A DNA stretch of 64,000 nucleotides from Planctomycetes bacterium B3_Pla (GTDB taxonomy: Bacteria > Planctomycetota > Phycisphaerae > Sedimentisphaerales > Anaerobacaceae), in the NCBI GenBank assembly GCA_005223045.1, contig NJBM01000023.1, forward strand, positions 22,717 through 86,716. Reading direction: 5' to 3'. This document shows, piece by piece, positions 23,361 to 32,800 of the stretch (positions are counted from its first letter, which is position 1; each line of letters begins with the position of its first letter). Made by a program: the position numbers and the translations under genes. The notes under the pieces are model-generated. The model had not been told where the DNA came from and made no database searches. It saw only the letters and a list, made by a program, of their open reading frames with translations.

Positions 23361-25838
23361 TTACGGTGTTGTCGGTTCGCCCGCCCCAATGCGCAGATCT
23401 TCGAGTTTGTCGCCGTTCGGTTTTCGAATGGCGAGACAGAACTGCCACGGCCCGGTGTCCTGCGTAACCTTTAGCAGCAGGGCGTTCCAGCCTTTTTGCA
23501 GTGTCACGGGCACTTTATGCTCGCCCGGCACAGCGTCGCCGCCCGCAGCGTTTTGATGAACCAGCTTTCCGTTGAACCACAACTTGTTTCCGTCATCTGT
23601 GCCGAAGTCAATCCTTGCCGCCTGCTGCCGGTCGGAATGCACCCAGGTACGGGCATAACCTGCCTTGTTCCGGCCGCCGAGAGCCGCCGCCAAATTGAAC
23701 ATCCACGGCCGGTTACTTCTTTGGCTGATTGGAAGTGTCTTCCATAGTACGTGTTCGGTTCCGTCATTTTCCGGGCCGAATGCCGTCTCAAACGTGTTGG
23801 CGAAGGGCTTCGAGTACGGACCCGAGACCTGCCATGCCATGATGTAATCGTCGAATTTATCGACCAGCCGTATGATCGCCGCGGCCTGTTTCTTTATCGT
23901 CTCGTTTTTTGAACTGCCGCGCAGAGTCTGTGCGGCCTTTTTGGCTTCATCCGGCATCGGTCCGGTCATATTGCGTATGATGCCGAGCATTGCCAGTTCC
24001 GCCTCGGCCTTCACTCTGTCGTCGGCTAACAAAGGCTCGACAAGTTCTGTTGCCCCGGGGTCGCCCGACTTCGCCAGGCAGGCCAGCACCAGCTTTTTCT
24101 CTTCAGGCCGGTCCGTGCCCTTTAGCAGCTCACTGCATATATTGAGCATGTCCGCCGACGGTATTGTGCCCAGCCCCAGTTGCCGGACACATCCGCGAAG
24201 TGCAACGATCCGATGTGTCCGGTTTGACGTTGTTTGAAATACCTCCAGCAGTGTCCGTGCCGCGGTAGCATCCGGCCAGTCCGCAAGCGCCCGCACGGCA
24301 GTGTCGCGAACCTCGGAATTACTGTCTTTGAGCCTCTGGCGTACCGCCGCAAATCCTTTTGCATTGCCGATTCCCCCGAGCACGCGCAGCATAGAACATT
24401 TTGTAGCCGTTGTCGAATCCATCTCGGCAAGGATAGGTTCTGTAACGGCCGCCTCGTCGAGATTCCGGGAAACCGATATGACCGCCCGTTCCGCTTCGGT
24501 GCGCCCGGTATCGCCTTTCAGGTTCACCAGCAGCTTTATGAGGGCTTTCCGGTCTTTAGGCCCGGCCAAATCGGCAAGCGCTTTGAAAGCAGCCCTGCGA
24601 ACACCGGCATCTTTATTCGAGCCTGCAATCAACAGCTCATCGACCGCTTCTGTAGCATCGCGGTCGCGCAGAATCTCAATCAATCCAGCTTTGCCTTCGG
24701 GACTGCTTGTCTTCATGGACTTAACGATTTGACTGTTAATGCTCTTTCCCGGCAGACGCCTGAGACTCGATGCAGAGAGCGTTTTTTCTTCATCGTTCTC
24801 GCCGGTTTCTATCACGTTAGCTAACACTTGTACCGAACCTGCGTCGCCGATGTCCCCCAGCGACTTGATCGCCAGCGCACGCATCTGCGGATTCGGACTG
24901 GATACGGCCTTTGTTATAACAGGCCTCAGTGCATCCTTTTCACCCCGCCCGACCAGCGCGCCGATCATAAGCACCTGAGTGTCGGCGTCCAGCTTGTCAA
25001 GGCCCGCCGAAAACCGTTCGGTCACGCCTTCGCCCTTGAGTGCGACAATCATGTCGATCGCCATGCCGCGTATCTTCCAGTCATCGCTCTTGACAGCCTC
25101 GATAAGCATGTCTGCCGCCTTATCGGGTTGGGCCTCAATCGTGCCTGCAAACGCCCCCATTCTGACATGCTCCGGCGCATTCGCTCGGTCAAGCTGCTTA
25201 TAGATCGCAAGCGCTTCGGGCAAACTGCCTTTGGCGACCAACTGATCGGCGGCGTTCAGCAATCCGTCGGCGGCAGCGCCCCGCATCTTCTTTCCCGCAT
25301 TCTTGTAGCATTCCGACAGCGCCTTGACCGCCTCCGGCGATCCGATCCGGCCCAACGCCCATGTTGCGGAGCCTGCAACCTCGGCATCGGCATCTTTGAG
25401 CAACGGCACTAAGTTGCCGACGTTCTGTCTACCCCCCCGCATGGCCAGTGTGTTGATGATCCCGACTTTCACCGGGCCGCCGGTCTTATCCAGCGCATCG
25501 TTCAAGGCTTTGTCTGCCTCCGGATAGCGCATGGACTCCAGCGCATAGCGGGCTATATGCGAAAGTTTTTCATCCGCCAGCAGCGCCCCCAGCGCGCCGA
25601 CGGAATCGACCGTCCCGATTACCCTCAATATCCGGCACGCATGGTCCTTTTCCATTCTTGAGGCGTTGCCTCGTATCGTCTCTATTGCACTTAGCTCGAG
25701 ATTCTTTAGGCCTGTGGGGCCTGCCTTGATTGCGGCAACGATCTCGGTATCGACCGTTCCGGTATCCGCCCGGGATGCGCTTGTCAAGATAATACAGCTC
25801 AATACTAATAAACTAAAAATCAACCGGTTATGATTCAT
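23361..25838 (-). CDS. Secreted HEAT-repeat protein
   Basis: An 825-residue protein with a signal peptide (1-24, ending SRA) behind AAGGAGAA. Residues 35-620 are about fifteen HEAT-type helical pairs (for example VAGSATWALGRIGSPEAVKAL and QMRALAIKSLGDIGDAGSVQ). Residues 640-825 form a beta-rich C-terminal domain (MAWQVSGPYSKPFANTFE, then ARIDFGTDDGNKLWFNGKLV and GWNALLLKVTQDTGPWQFCL) that resembles the ligand-binding modules attached to planctomycete secreted proteins. Likely an extracytoplasmic scaffold or binding protein. It is the first gene of a minus-strand unit following the oxidoreductase at 25997. Confidence 0.75.
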   Translation of the reverse strand: MNHNRLIFSLLVLSCIILTSASRADTGTVDTEIVAAIKAGPTGLKNLELSAIETIRGNASRMEKDHACRILRVIGTVDSVGALGALLADEKLSHIARYALESMRYPEADKALNDALDKTGGPVKVGIINTLAMRGGRQNVGNLVPLLKDADAEVAGSATWALGRIGSPEAVKALSECYKNAGKKMRGAAADGLLNAADQLVAKGSLPEALAIYKQLDRANAPEHVRMGAFAGTIEAQPDKAADMLIEAVKSDDWKIRGMAIDMIVALKGEGVTERFSAGLDKLDADTQVLMIGALVGRGEKDALRPVITKAVSSPNPQMRALAIKSLGDIGDAGSVQVLANVIETGENDEEKTLSASSLRRLPGKSINSQIVKSMKTSSPEGKAGLIEILRDRDATEAVDELLIAGSNKDAGVRRAAFKALADLAGPKDRKALIKLLVNLKGDTGRTEAERAVISVSRNLDEAAVTEPILAEMDSTTATKCSMLRVLGGIGNAKGFAAVRQRLKDSNSEVRDTAVRALADWPDATAARTLLEVFQTTSNRTHRIVALRGCVRQLGLGTIPSADMLNICSELLKGTDRPEEKKLVLACLAKSGDPGATELVEPLLADDRVKAEAELAMLGIIRNMTGPMPDEAKKAAQTLRGSSKNETIKKQAAAIIRLVDKFDDYIMAWQVSGPYSKPFANTFETAFGPENDGTEHVLWKTLPISQRSNRPWMFNLAAALGGRNKAGYARTWVHSDRQQAARIDFGTDDGNKLWFNGKLVHQNAAGGDAVPGEHKVPVTLQKGWNALLLKVTQDTGPWQFCLAIRKPNGDKLEDLRIGAGEPTTP

Positions 25839-25900
25839 TGTATTCTCCTTGTCTCGACATCAAAATCAAATATCAAACATTTACCCCTTAGGGGTTAAAT

Positions 25901-25958
25901 ATCAAAATTGTGGAATCCCGGCGTGCCGGGATGACTTCCTCAATTTTGCATTTTGATT
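25901..25958. repeat. REP-like hairpin
   Basis: ATCCCGGC-GT-GCCGGGAT (25915-25932) is a perfect stem, nested inside outer arms tcaaaattg and caattttg. A small CCCCTTAGGGG palindrome precedes it. It sits between two co-directional minus-strand genes and could stabilise or attenuate the transcript, or be a dispersed repeat. Confidence 0.6.
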
Positions 25959-25996
25959 TTTGAACTTTAATCTTCTTTGCTTTCATAAGAGGTCCT

Positions 25997-27274
25997 TTAC
26001 AGCCTCCACGGCTGGCGATAGGCCCTCGAGGCCATGCGATTGGCTTGCTCATCACCGATGAATTCTTCCTTCACCGGGTCCCATTTCACTGTCCTGCCCA
26101 GCCGCCGGCAGATGTTAGCCGCGTGGCAGGCGGTTATCGACCGGTGTGCACCTTCTGCGGGAGCCGCCGGCTGCCTTCGCGACTTGAAGCTGTTGAGAAA
26201 ATCCCTCACGTGGTCGTCAACGGGATAGCCCTTGCCCAGATTGCGCTTTGACTGTAGCGATTCCGGGCGAACCTCGATATGCCCAGAATCGTCCACCTCT
26301 ATCCAGCCCTCGGTCCCCTCGAAACGTACGGCACACGAGCCGCGTCCGATGTTGCCCCGCAGGATCAGCTTGAGCCCGTCCTCATAGTACGCCTCCACGT
26401 CCTGGCCAACCAGATGATATATCACCGGCGAAGTGTCGTCTTTCCTCGCCGCCCACTGGCAGAGATCGACCGTATGACTGCCCCACTCGGTATAAGAGCC
26501 GCCCGCAAAATCCAGATGGCCGCCCCAGAATCCCCGTGATGCATACTTGGAATTGTAAGGCCTCCACGCCGCCGGCCCGAGCCACAAATCCCAGTCTAAG
26601 ACATCTCGCGGCGGTTCCGGCTCTGCAGGCAGAACAGTCTCGTATGTTTCGTGCCAGTTCGGCGCCTTTTCGGCATGAACGACCTTCAGTTCGCCGAGCA
26701 GGCCCTTGTGTACAAGGTTCGCCGCGAACATGAACTGGCTGACGTTTCGTCGCTGTGTTCCGCACTGGAAGATTCTGCGATATCGTTTCATCGTCTCGGC
26801 CAGCGCGCGCCCTTCGGTAATCGTCACACTCATGGGCTTTTCGCAGTACATATCCTTACCGGCCCGAGCCGTCAGACAAGCCGCCGCCGAATGCCAGTAA
26901 TCACCAGTAGCGATCAGCACCGCGTCGATATCATCTCGCGCCAGCAGATCCCGCAGGTCGATATAGGCATCGCAGTCGGTGTTGCCGTAATGCCGGTTGA
27001 CAGTATCCTGCGCGAGTTTTCGCCGGTTGCCCTTGACGTCGCAAACCGCGACCATCTGCACATCGTCCTCGCGCATAAACGCGGGCATGACCCCGCTGGC
27101 ACGTCCGCCGAACCCTATCGTTCCCATCACGATACGCTCGCTCGGCGCGGGCCTGCCGCCGGCGCCAAGCGCCGTCGAGCTGACAATCGCGGGCATAGCC
27201 GTCAGCCCGCCCGTTATCGCCGCTTTTTGCAGGAATCTGCGCCGGCTGATGAGTTTCTTTCCCATTCGTTTCAT
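25997..27274 (-). CDS. Tat-exported Gfo/Idh/MocA family oxidoreductase
   Basis: Start at ATG 27274, with GGAGAG upstream (the longer frame would start on a TTG inside that site). A twin-arginine signal, SRRRFLQKAA, precedes a Rossmann fold: IVMGTIGFGGRASGVM for NAD(P) binding and VLIATGDYWHSAAACLTA with CEKPMSVTITEGRALAE, the EKP motif of the family. The C-terminal half has WGGHLDFAGGSYTEWGSHTVDLCQWA. Family members oxidise or epimerise sugars; export suggests a periplasmic glycan substrate and a tightly bound cofactor. Substrate not known. Confidence 0.85.
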   Translation of the reverse strand: MKRMGKKLISRRRFLQKAAITGGLTAMPAIVSSTALGAGGRPAPSERIVMGTIGFGGRASGVMPAFMREDDVQMVAVCDVKGNRRKLAQDTVNRHYGNTDCDAYIDLRDLLARDDIDAVLIATGDYWHSAAACLTARAGKDMYCEKPMSVTITEGRALAETMKRYRRIFQCGTQRRNVSQFMFAANLVHKGLLGELKVVHAEKAPNWHETYETVLPAEPEPPRDVLDWDLWLGPAAWRPYNSKYASRGFWGGHLDFAGGSYTEWGSHTVDLCQWAARKDDTSPVIYHLVGQDVEAYYEDGLKLILRGNIGRGSCAVRFEGTEGWIEVDDSGHIEVRPESLQSKRNLGKGYPVDDHVRDFLNSFKSRRQPAAPAEGAHRSITACHAANICRRLGRTVKWDPVKEEFIGDEQANRMASRAYRQPWRL

Positions 27275-27578
27275 AGACTTTCTCTCCAATGAAGCTGTTT
27301 TTACTCGACGCTTACAGCAAACCCATTATAAACAGGCGCCCGACCGCGTCATAATATCACAACCTTTCGATTTGGCAATTGTACTCGACAAGCAGATCGA
27401 TGACAAGCCGCCTGCAATTTTCAAGAGGGAATATCGTCCTGGAAGCGCGTTCCGTTATGATTCTTCCCCTCACGATTATGCATCCAGGGCCATTTTGCTC
27501 GTCAATGTCGTGGATAGTAGTTAAGATATATAGGTCAAATTGGAAATATCGGATTGAGCTTGACCAACGGCGCGCCAA

Positions 27579-29489
27579 ATGACTAACGATCAACCTTTTA
27601 GCCCCTGCGTAAAGAGAGCTGCTTTTTTGGCAGTATGTTTTGCAGTTGTCGCGATTGGACAAACACAGTCGGCGGCGGTACCGTTTGATGAGCCCCCGAT
27701 TTGGGCCCGAGAAGCAGTATGGTACCAGATTTTCGTTGAGCGGTTTCGCAATGGCGATTCTTCCAACGATCCCCGGCCGGAGTTCATGCAGGGGGCCTAT
27801 CCCGGATATATTCCGGCCGGCTGGAAGGTGACCCCGTGGAATCAGGATTGGTACGAACAGCAGGATTGGGCTAAGGCGGATGGGGGAGATTTCTACAAGA
27901 CGGTGCAGGCCCGACGGTTTGGCGGCGACCTGCAGGGGGTACTCGACAAGCTGGATTACCTACAAGACCTGGGTGTTACGGCTATTTACTTCAATCCTCT
28001 GAACGACTCGCCGTCACTGCACAAATACGATGCGCGGCACTATCGGCACATTGATCGCACCTTCGGTCCGGATCCTGCCGGCGACTCGGCGATCATTGAT
28101 GCGGAGGATCCGCTTGATCCGGCTATGTGGCGCTGGACCGCCGCTGATCGTTTGTTTCTCAAGCTCATCGGCGAACTGCATCGGCGGGATATGCACCTCA
28201 TCATGGATTACTCGTGGAACCATATTGGTGTGACTTTTTGGGCCTGGGAGGATCTGAAGAAGAATCAGACCAAAAGCCCTTTCCGTGACTGGTACGATAT
28301 CACCTCATTCGATGATCCCGCTACTGACGAAAACGAATTCAGCTATGAAGGCTGGCTTGGCGTCAAGACGCTGCCGGAACTGAAGAAAGTGAACGTGGCC
28401 GACAAGCGTCGCGGCTATCCGTTCGAGGGGGATTTACAGCCTGAGGTAAAGCGGCACGTCTTTAACGTAACCCGGCGGTGGCTTGATCCCGACGGCGACG
28501 GCGACCCGAGCGATGGAGTAGATGGCTTCCGGCTTGATGTCGCCGCGCATGTGCCACTTGGTTTCTGGCGCGATTACCGGAGATTCGTACGTCGGATCAA
28601 CCCCGAGGCGTTCTTAGTCGGCGAAGCTTGGTGGACCAAATGGCCGGATCAATTGATGGATCCGCGGCCGTTCCTGCGCGGGGACATTTTCGACTCGGTC
28701 ATGCACTACCAATGGTACAAGCCGGCTCGCCGATACTTTGCGCAGGCCAACGGCGGTCTCAAGCCAAGCGAGTTCGTCGCCAGGATGAAGCGCGTCTATG
28801 CCGGCTACGATCAGCCGACCATCCAGAACCTGATGAACCTGGCGGCCAGCCACGATAGTCCGCGATTGGCTACGTCGTTTCAAAACAAGCATCAGTACAA
28901 GTACAGGATGGGTGCTCGCGGCAACCCGGCGTTTGACCTTGACCCGCCGAATGAAACCACCCTGCGCGAGATGCGTATGATGTTGCTGCACCAGTTCACG
29001 TTTGTCAGCGCGCCGCATATATGGAACGGAGATGAGCGCGGCATGTGGGGGGCAGACGATCCGGACTGCCGCAAGCCGCTCGTATGGGAGGACATCGACC
29101 ACCGTCCGCAGATTTATCTACCTGACGGCAAAAAAACCAAGCCGATTGTCGTGAAGCCGAATCTGGAATTGCTGGACTATTACCGAACCTTGATTGCTCT
29201 GCGCAAACAACGCCCCGAGCTGGTTTACGGCAAACTCCAGTACACTCTGGTTAACGACAAGGCCATGACCTTGGCCTACCGAAGGTCGATGCCTGACCAG
29301 GAAACAATTGTTGCCTTTAATCGATCAGGCATATCTCAGATCATTCGGATGAGCCGAGACACCGACACGATATTAAAAGTCCTCGCGGAGTCGCGACCGG
29401 GCAGCATTGCAAAGCACAAGCAAACGAGCCGGGAAATCCGCATTGAGCTGGCCCCGCTTTCCGGTGTCGCATTGGGTAATGTCCAATAA
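27579..29489 (+). CDS. Secreted alpha-amylase family (GH13) hydrolase
   Basis: A 636-residue protein with an N-terminal hydrophobic signal (13-32). The GH13 barrel is complete: WYQIFVERFRNGD (48), LGVTAIYFNPL (131), the nucleophile Asp320 in DGFRLDVAAH, the acid/base Glu349 in FLVGEAWW, and His425-Asp426 in AASHDSPR. A DPDGDGDP loop (303-310) probably binds calcium, as in neopullulanase/cyclomaltodextrinase-like members. The C-terminal beta domain runs from about 540. Likely role: extracytoplasmic maltooligosaccharide or pullulan breakdown. Subfamily uncertain. Confidence 0.88.
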   Translation: MTNDQPFSPCVKRAAFLAVCFAVVAIGQTQSAAVPFDEPPIWAREAVWYQIFVERFRNGDSSNDPRPEFMQGAYPGYIPAGWKVTPWNQDWYEQQDWAKADGGDFYKTVQARRFGGDLQGVLDKLDYLQDLGVTAIYFNPLNDSPSLHKYDARHYRHIDRTFGPDPAGDSAIIDAEDPLDPAMWRWTAADRLFLKLIGELHRRDMHLIMDYSWNHIGVTFWAWEDLKKNQTKSPFRDWYDITSFDDPATDENEFSYEGWLGVKTLPELKKVNVADKRRGYPFEGDLQPEVKRHVFNVTRRWLDPDGDGDPSDGVDGFRLDVAAHVPLGFWRDYRRFVRRINPEAFLVGEAWWTKWPDQLMDPRPFLRGDIFDSVMHYQWYKPARRYFAQANGGLKPSEFVARMKRVYAGYDQPTIQNLMNLAASHDSPRLATSFQNKHQYKYRMGARGNPAFDLDPPNETTLREMRMMLLHQFTFVSAPHIWNGDERGMWGADDPDCRKPLVWEDIDHRPQIYLPDGKKTKPIVVKPNLELLDYYRTLIALRKQRPELVYGKLQYTLVNDKAMTLAYRRSMPDQETIVAFNRSGISQIIRMSRDTDTILKVLAESRPGSIAKHKQTSREIRIELAPLSGVALGNVQ

Positions 29490-29818
29490 GCCTTTCCCGA
29501 CCCAGTGAAATTGGTATTCGATGAACAATTCCAGACAGGAAGGGTTGCCAACTCTCTCAAGCTGCCGGCCTTGCGACTCCGGTCACTGAACCATGGTCAT
29601 GAGGTGACAACATGGATCCGAATACGGTATTGGCATTGCCCCTCCGTCAGTATAGAATCAGCCAAACCCTTGACGTTTCCGGCTTGCAGTCTTGGTGGAA
29701 AGGTAGTCAGGGACATGACCGATGAGCTCTCGTCGCTTGGGCTAAGTCCCTACTGGCAAAGTCTATGACCGCAGAGGCCACCAATACAATACCGATTGTC
29801 AAATTGCAAATCTGATAA
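29490..29818. other. Intergenic, no supported gene
   Basis: About 330 bases. An 87-codon frame is open on the plus strand (29505-29768) but has no ribosome binding site or family likeness; I see nothing else. Confidence 0.5.
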
Positions 29819-29868
29819 CACGCCCGGCAGGACTCGAACCTGCGACCTACGGATTAGAAATCCGTTGC
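29819..29868 (-). other. tRNA-Arg(TCT) 3' fragment, probable attachment-site scar
   Basis: On the minus strand this reads as an anticodon arm (ACGGA-TTTCTAA-TCCGT, anticodon TCT), a short variable loop, a T arm (GCAGG-TTCGAGT-CCTGC) and the 3' acceptor half CGGGCGT with discriminator G. The D arm and 5' acceptor half are absent. A clean 3' half starting at the anticodon arm is what integration of a mobile element into a tRNA gene leaves behind. The intact tRNA is not seen in the window. Confidence 0.65.
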
Positions 29869-30104
29869 ACCAAAACGCTAAGCCCTTGAAAAGCAAAGAG
29901 TTAGAGGCTCAAGGAACAGGCGCTTACAAACCAGCTTACAAAAATAATCCAAAAACAGGCTCGAATCAAGACAGAATTGATACCCAAAACCTGCCCCCGG
30001 ACCTTGCTGAAATCATGGCTGTTTGGCCGGAACTGCCAGGGCATATCAAGGCCGCAATCAAAGCGTTGGTGCAGACATATACAACCACCAAAGAACAAGG
30101 ATAG
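29869..30104 (+). pseudogene. Protein tail at the tRNA scar (copy 1)
   Basis: The frame runs out of the tRNA fragment and ends NLPPDLAEIMAVWPELPGHI followed by KAAIKALVQT. The WPELPxHIKAAIKAL signature recurs at 33186-33416, 3.2 kb away. Similar tails lie next to tRNA-integrated elements in planctomycetes as far as I recall. No proper start exists, so this is a truncated remnant of an element-borne gene. Confidence 0.45.
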
Positions 30105-30526
30105 GTGGGGACATTTCTATGCATGAATTGACAGCAAAGTAGATACAAGAATCGAGCCGACTGACTGCCGGTCAGTAACACAGGTACTTAGCGCTTCAAA
30201 TGCTCCGATATGCAACGCTTACAATGTCAAGATAGGCAATTTATATAGGTAGTAGGGGTATCTCGCCTGTTTATTCAAAAGAATTTACGAGTTGAGTTTT
30301 CGGCAGAATATGGCGATTTCGGGGCTGATTTCGATTGAGTTGTCGTTTGAACCTGCAAAAAAGTCATTGAGTGTGACTCAGACTTCGTGCAACCTACGTG
30401 CAGGCCATAAAGTTGGGATGAAAGCAGCCCAAAAAACATATATCAAAACCTCTTATTTCGACGTACATCAGGAAGATGAAAAACAATGCCGATTCTTGGT
30501 CCTGACGCGGAGCTTTTGGACACTAT
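30105..30526. other. Intergenic, no supported gene
   Basis: About 420 bases; a 78-codon plus-strand frame (30292-30528) has no recognisable features. Nothing else seen before the hairpin at 30527. Confidence 0.5.
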
Positions 30527-30560
30527 GAAAAGAGGGCGAAAGCATGTTGCAATCGCCCTG
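30527..30560 (-). terminator. Likely terminator of the recombinase operon
   Basis: On the minus strand AGGGCGA pairs with TCGCCCT (30553-30559 and 30533-30539), loop of 13, followed by CTTTTC. It lies about 70 bases past the recombinase stop. Confidence 0.45.
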
Positions 30561-30626
30561 ATTGAATGTTGACAGCAGAGTCTTACTTCCTGCGGGTAAG
30601 GATAGACTTAACCTGGGTATTGCCGA

Positions 30627-31328
30627 CTATTTTGCCAGCTTGAGACGTTTGAGTATTTGCTGAACCTGGGGGCCTTGCCAGGGACCACCTTTTCGAGTTG
30701 GCCGCTTTTCCTTGTTGAGTATCTTGGCTATTCGATGACAACTCAAACGCTCTTCGCCAGGCTTCTTACGATAGAGCTGTCTCATTCGCTTGATCGTTTC
30801 TTCTTCCTCTGGACAGCAGCCGTAAGGTTTTCGGCCTTCGCATCGGCCCGTTTTGGCCCTCTTAGCCTCTCTGGCTTTGCGCAGTTTGTGGACGAGAAGC
30901 CGTTTGTCCAGTTCGGCGATATTATTTTGCATCTGGACGATGAACTTCTTCCAGGGATCGTTTTCGTCCTGCACGTCCTCAGTGACGTTCTGGCCGGTCA
31001 TTGCGCTTATCATAGTAATATCTTTGCGAATCAACAGCGCCAGCAACTGTTCGGACACCATAGAGCGCCTGCCGAATCTGTCCATGCACTCAATGATAAT
31101 CGTCCGGCAGCCATTGCTCAGCATGTCCTCGACCATGCGCAGGAACTCGGGCCGATCCTGTTCGGTTCCGGTATATGCTTCCTTGTACCACTCGATGATC
31201 TTGTAGCCGTGCTTTTTTGCGTAACGCCTTATCTCATCGCGCTGTCTCTCGAATCCATGTCCGCGTATCTGGCCTTTGCTCGATACCCGCAAATAGCCAA
31301 CGGCAATTTTGTTTTCTTGTTTTCCCAT
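30627..31328 (-). CDS. Serine recombinase (resolvase/invertase family)
   Basis: A 233-residue recombinase. The catalytic domain (about 8-145) has the nucleophile in YLRVSSKGQ (Ser16) and the arginine motif MDRFGRRS (83-89). A basic C-terminal region (about 160-233) with CHRIAKILNKEKRPTRKGG and QVQQILKRLKLAK is a small DNA-binding segment of the recombinase type. At this length it is closer to resolvases and IS607/phage-like small recombinases than to large integrases. It is the last gene of a four-gene minus-strand operon, 14 bases after the AAA+ gene. Probably mobilises this element. Confidence 0.85.
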   Translation of the reverse strand: MGKQENKIAVGYLRVSSKGQIRGHGFERQRDEIRRYAKKHGYKIIEWYKEAYTGTEQDRPEFLRMVEDMLSNGCRTIIIECMDRFGRRSMVSEQLLALLIRKDITMISAMTGQNVTEDVQDENDPWKKFIVQMQNNIAELDKRLLVHKLRKAREAKRAKTGRCEGRKPYGCCPEEEETIKRMRQLYRKKPGEERLSCHRIAKILNKEKRPTRKGGPWQGPQVQQILKRLKLAK

Positions 31329-31342
31329 AGTTTGACCTCACT

Positions 31343-31987
31343 TTACTCCAGCATTTCGCCGGATTCAATAATCATAAGCATTTGACGGCAGTTGTTCTTG
31401 CAGTTCTGGGCAAGTTTGACGTAGCTTTGCAAAGACTTTCCGTTGAGGTTTTCCTTTGTTGCAATTTGCCTGCAATGCTCTGCAAATACCTTCGCCAGTC
31501 CCTGATTTGTCAACTCGATTTTGGCACACCTGGACAGCAACGGATTTGCGTCGATCTGGTCGTCAAACAGCTTGGATTCGCCGATCTTTGTCGTTGTGAA
31601 GATAATGCAGACATGGTTCGGTATGCGCTCCAGAAGGCCCAACAGCCGCCGTATAATGGCCTTGCGCAGTCCGTGTGCTTCGTTGACGATATAGGCCCTG
31701 CCGCCCTTGCCCGGCGCAAAGTAGTGCATATCCTGTTCGATCTTGTCAATCTCAGAGGTCGAAAGCTGGTCGGCGCTGTCAAACTCTCGGACGTATAGAC
31801 CGTCAGCGCCCTGGGCTGCAATGATCTGGGCAATAGTAGTTTTGCCGGCTCCACTTGCGCCGGAGATCCACCAGGCGCGACCGCCCCAGCTACGTGATAA
31901 CAGTGTCTTTACTTTCTTGACGGCTTTGTCCTGCCCCAAGACTTCGTCAAACGTTGACGGTCTGTATTTCTCAAATAACGTTTTCAT
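31343..31987 (-). CDS. Clamp-loader-like AAA+ ATPase (DnaX/RFC small-subunit type)
   Basis: A 214-residue protein that opens FEKYRPSTFDEVLGQDKAVK, the standard N-terminus of clamp-loader ATPases. Walker A is GASGAGKTT (43-51). The Walker B position reads YIVNEAH, with Asn in place of the first Asp of DEAH while the catalytic Glu is kept. SRC appears in PLLSRCAKIEL (arginine-finger region). The collar domain is short. It lacks the tau-type extension, so it is more like phage clamp loaders or a recombination accessory. Sits between a recombinase and small unknown genes of a mobile operon. Confidence 0.78.
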   Translation of the reverse strand: MKTLFEKYRPSTFDEVLGQDKAVKKVKTLLSRSWGGRAWWISGASGAGKTTIAQIIAAQGADGLYVREFDSADQLSTSEIDKIEQDMHYFAPGKGGRAYIVNEAHGLRKAIIRRLLGLLERIPNHVCIIFTTTKIGESKLFDDQIDANPLLSRCAKIELTNQGLAKVFAEHCRQIATKENLNGKSLQSYVKLAQNCKNNCRQMLMIIESGEMLE

Positions 31988-32041
31988 TGTCTTATCCTTT
32001 GTGAAAGTAAAGGGGGCAGTCCGAAGACCGCCCCCGTATGG

Positions 32042-32476
32042 TCAACTTAGTTCTTCGATCATGTTCTCGATGTCACAAGCGCGATAGTGTTCACCATCGA
32101 CCTCGATGAACTGTTCATCATCGGCCAGCATATCGGATACGCCGCAGCGGAACGCTACCGGGTCGATATTGCGCAGGGCATAGCCAGGATCGTATTCGAG
32201 AGAGCCTATTTTGACCGTCTCGCAAGTCTCGCTCAGTAGCTCCTCGAATTGCTCCTCTGCATCGACCGCGCTGCAATGCTCTTTTATCAGGCGCTCGACT
32301 ACCCAGTCTGTACCGTATTCGACGCCGACGCCGTCAAGGTACCTCATAAAGTCATCAGAATGACAACCAGGGCAATAATCGCCCTCGACCACCTTATAGC
32401 AGCCATAGCAGAAATTGTCCGTCACATCGAACGCCAGAGCCGTCAGCTTGTCTTTCAGTTCATCAGTGACAATCAT
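32042..32476 (-). CDS. Hypothetical acidic protein with zinc-ribbon motif
   Basis: A 144-residue acidic protein. CYGCYKVVEGDYCPGC (23-38) gives two CxxC pairs, enough for a zinc ribbon. The remainder is helical and rich in Glu/Asp. Its start overlaps the stop of the upstream gene by one base, and it precedes the clamp-loader-like gene, so it belongs to the same operon. No family recognised; typical of phage or plasmid accessory genes. Confidence 0.6.
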   Translation of the reverse strand: MIVTDELKDKLTALAFDVTDNFCYGCYKVVEGDYCPGCHSDDFMRYLDGVGVEYGTDWVVERLIKEHCSAVDAEEQFEELLSETCETVKIGSLEYDPGYALRNIDPVAFRCGVSDMLADDEQFIEVDGEHYRACDIENMIEELS

Positions 32477-32796
32477 TATGCCACCCCCAGTCCGGCGTTG
32501 ACGTAAGCCTCATCTAAGCTGATAGTCTGGTATTTGTCCCAGGGGCGATACGACCGGGCAGGACGGCTGCTGTGTCCGCAACTGTGCGACCATTGCCCGC
32601 GCCGTCTTGACCATCGAAAGCCAAAGTCTTTCAGGGCTTGCCTGATTTCGGCGTCTGGCTTGTTGTCGAATTTGAGCCAGACCCATCTGCCGACTACGCG
32701 GGCGGGCAGACTCTGCACTTTGCAGAACTCCAGGACCTCGATAATAGAGTGCTGATTCGACTTGCTTCTTGTGGGGTATTTTGGTAGGTTTTCCAT
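32476..32796 (-). CDS. Hypothetical phage/plasmid-type protein
   Basis: A 106-residue basic protein, first in the mobile operon, with AAGGAG nine bases before its ATG. The core VGRWVWLKFDNKPDAEIRQA to FGFRWSRRRGQWSHSCG resembles a small domain found in many phage and plasmid proteins in which a strand VxGxWxWxxF is followed by a helix and an RWNxxRxxW-type strand. Function unknown. The start is overlapped by a hairpin that covers its ribosome binding site. Confidence 0.6.
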   Translation of the reverse strand: MENLPKYPTRSKSNQHSIIEVLEFCKVQSLPARVVGRWVWLKFDNKPDAEIRQALKDFGFRWSRRRGQWSHSCGHSSRPARSYRPWDKYQTISLDEAYVNAGLGVA

Positions 32797-32800
32797 CGTT

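Noticed and set aside
27357..27662. 101-codon minus-strand frame upstream of the GH13 gene
   Set aside because: It overlaps the GH13 start and has no ribosome binding site or recognisable motif.
29819..29900. Complete tRNA-Arg gene
   Set aside because: Only the 3' half from the anticodon arm fits; the D arm and the 5' acceptor strand that should pair with CGGGCGT are absent.
30292..30528. 78-codon plus-strand frame before the recombinase
   Set aside because: No ribosome binding site, no motif, and it runs into a hairpin; not supported as a gene.
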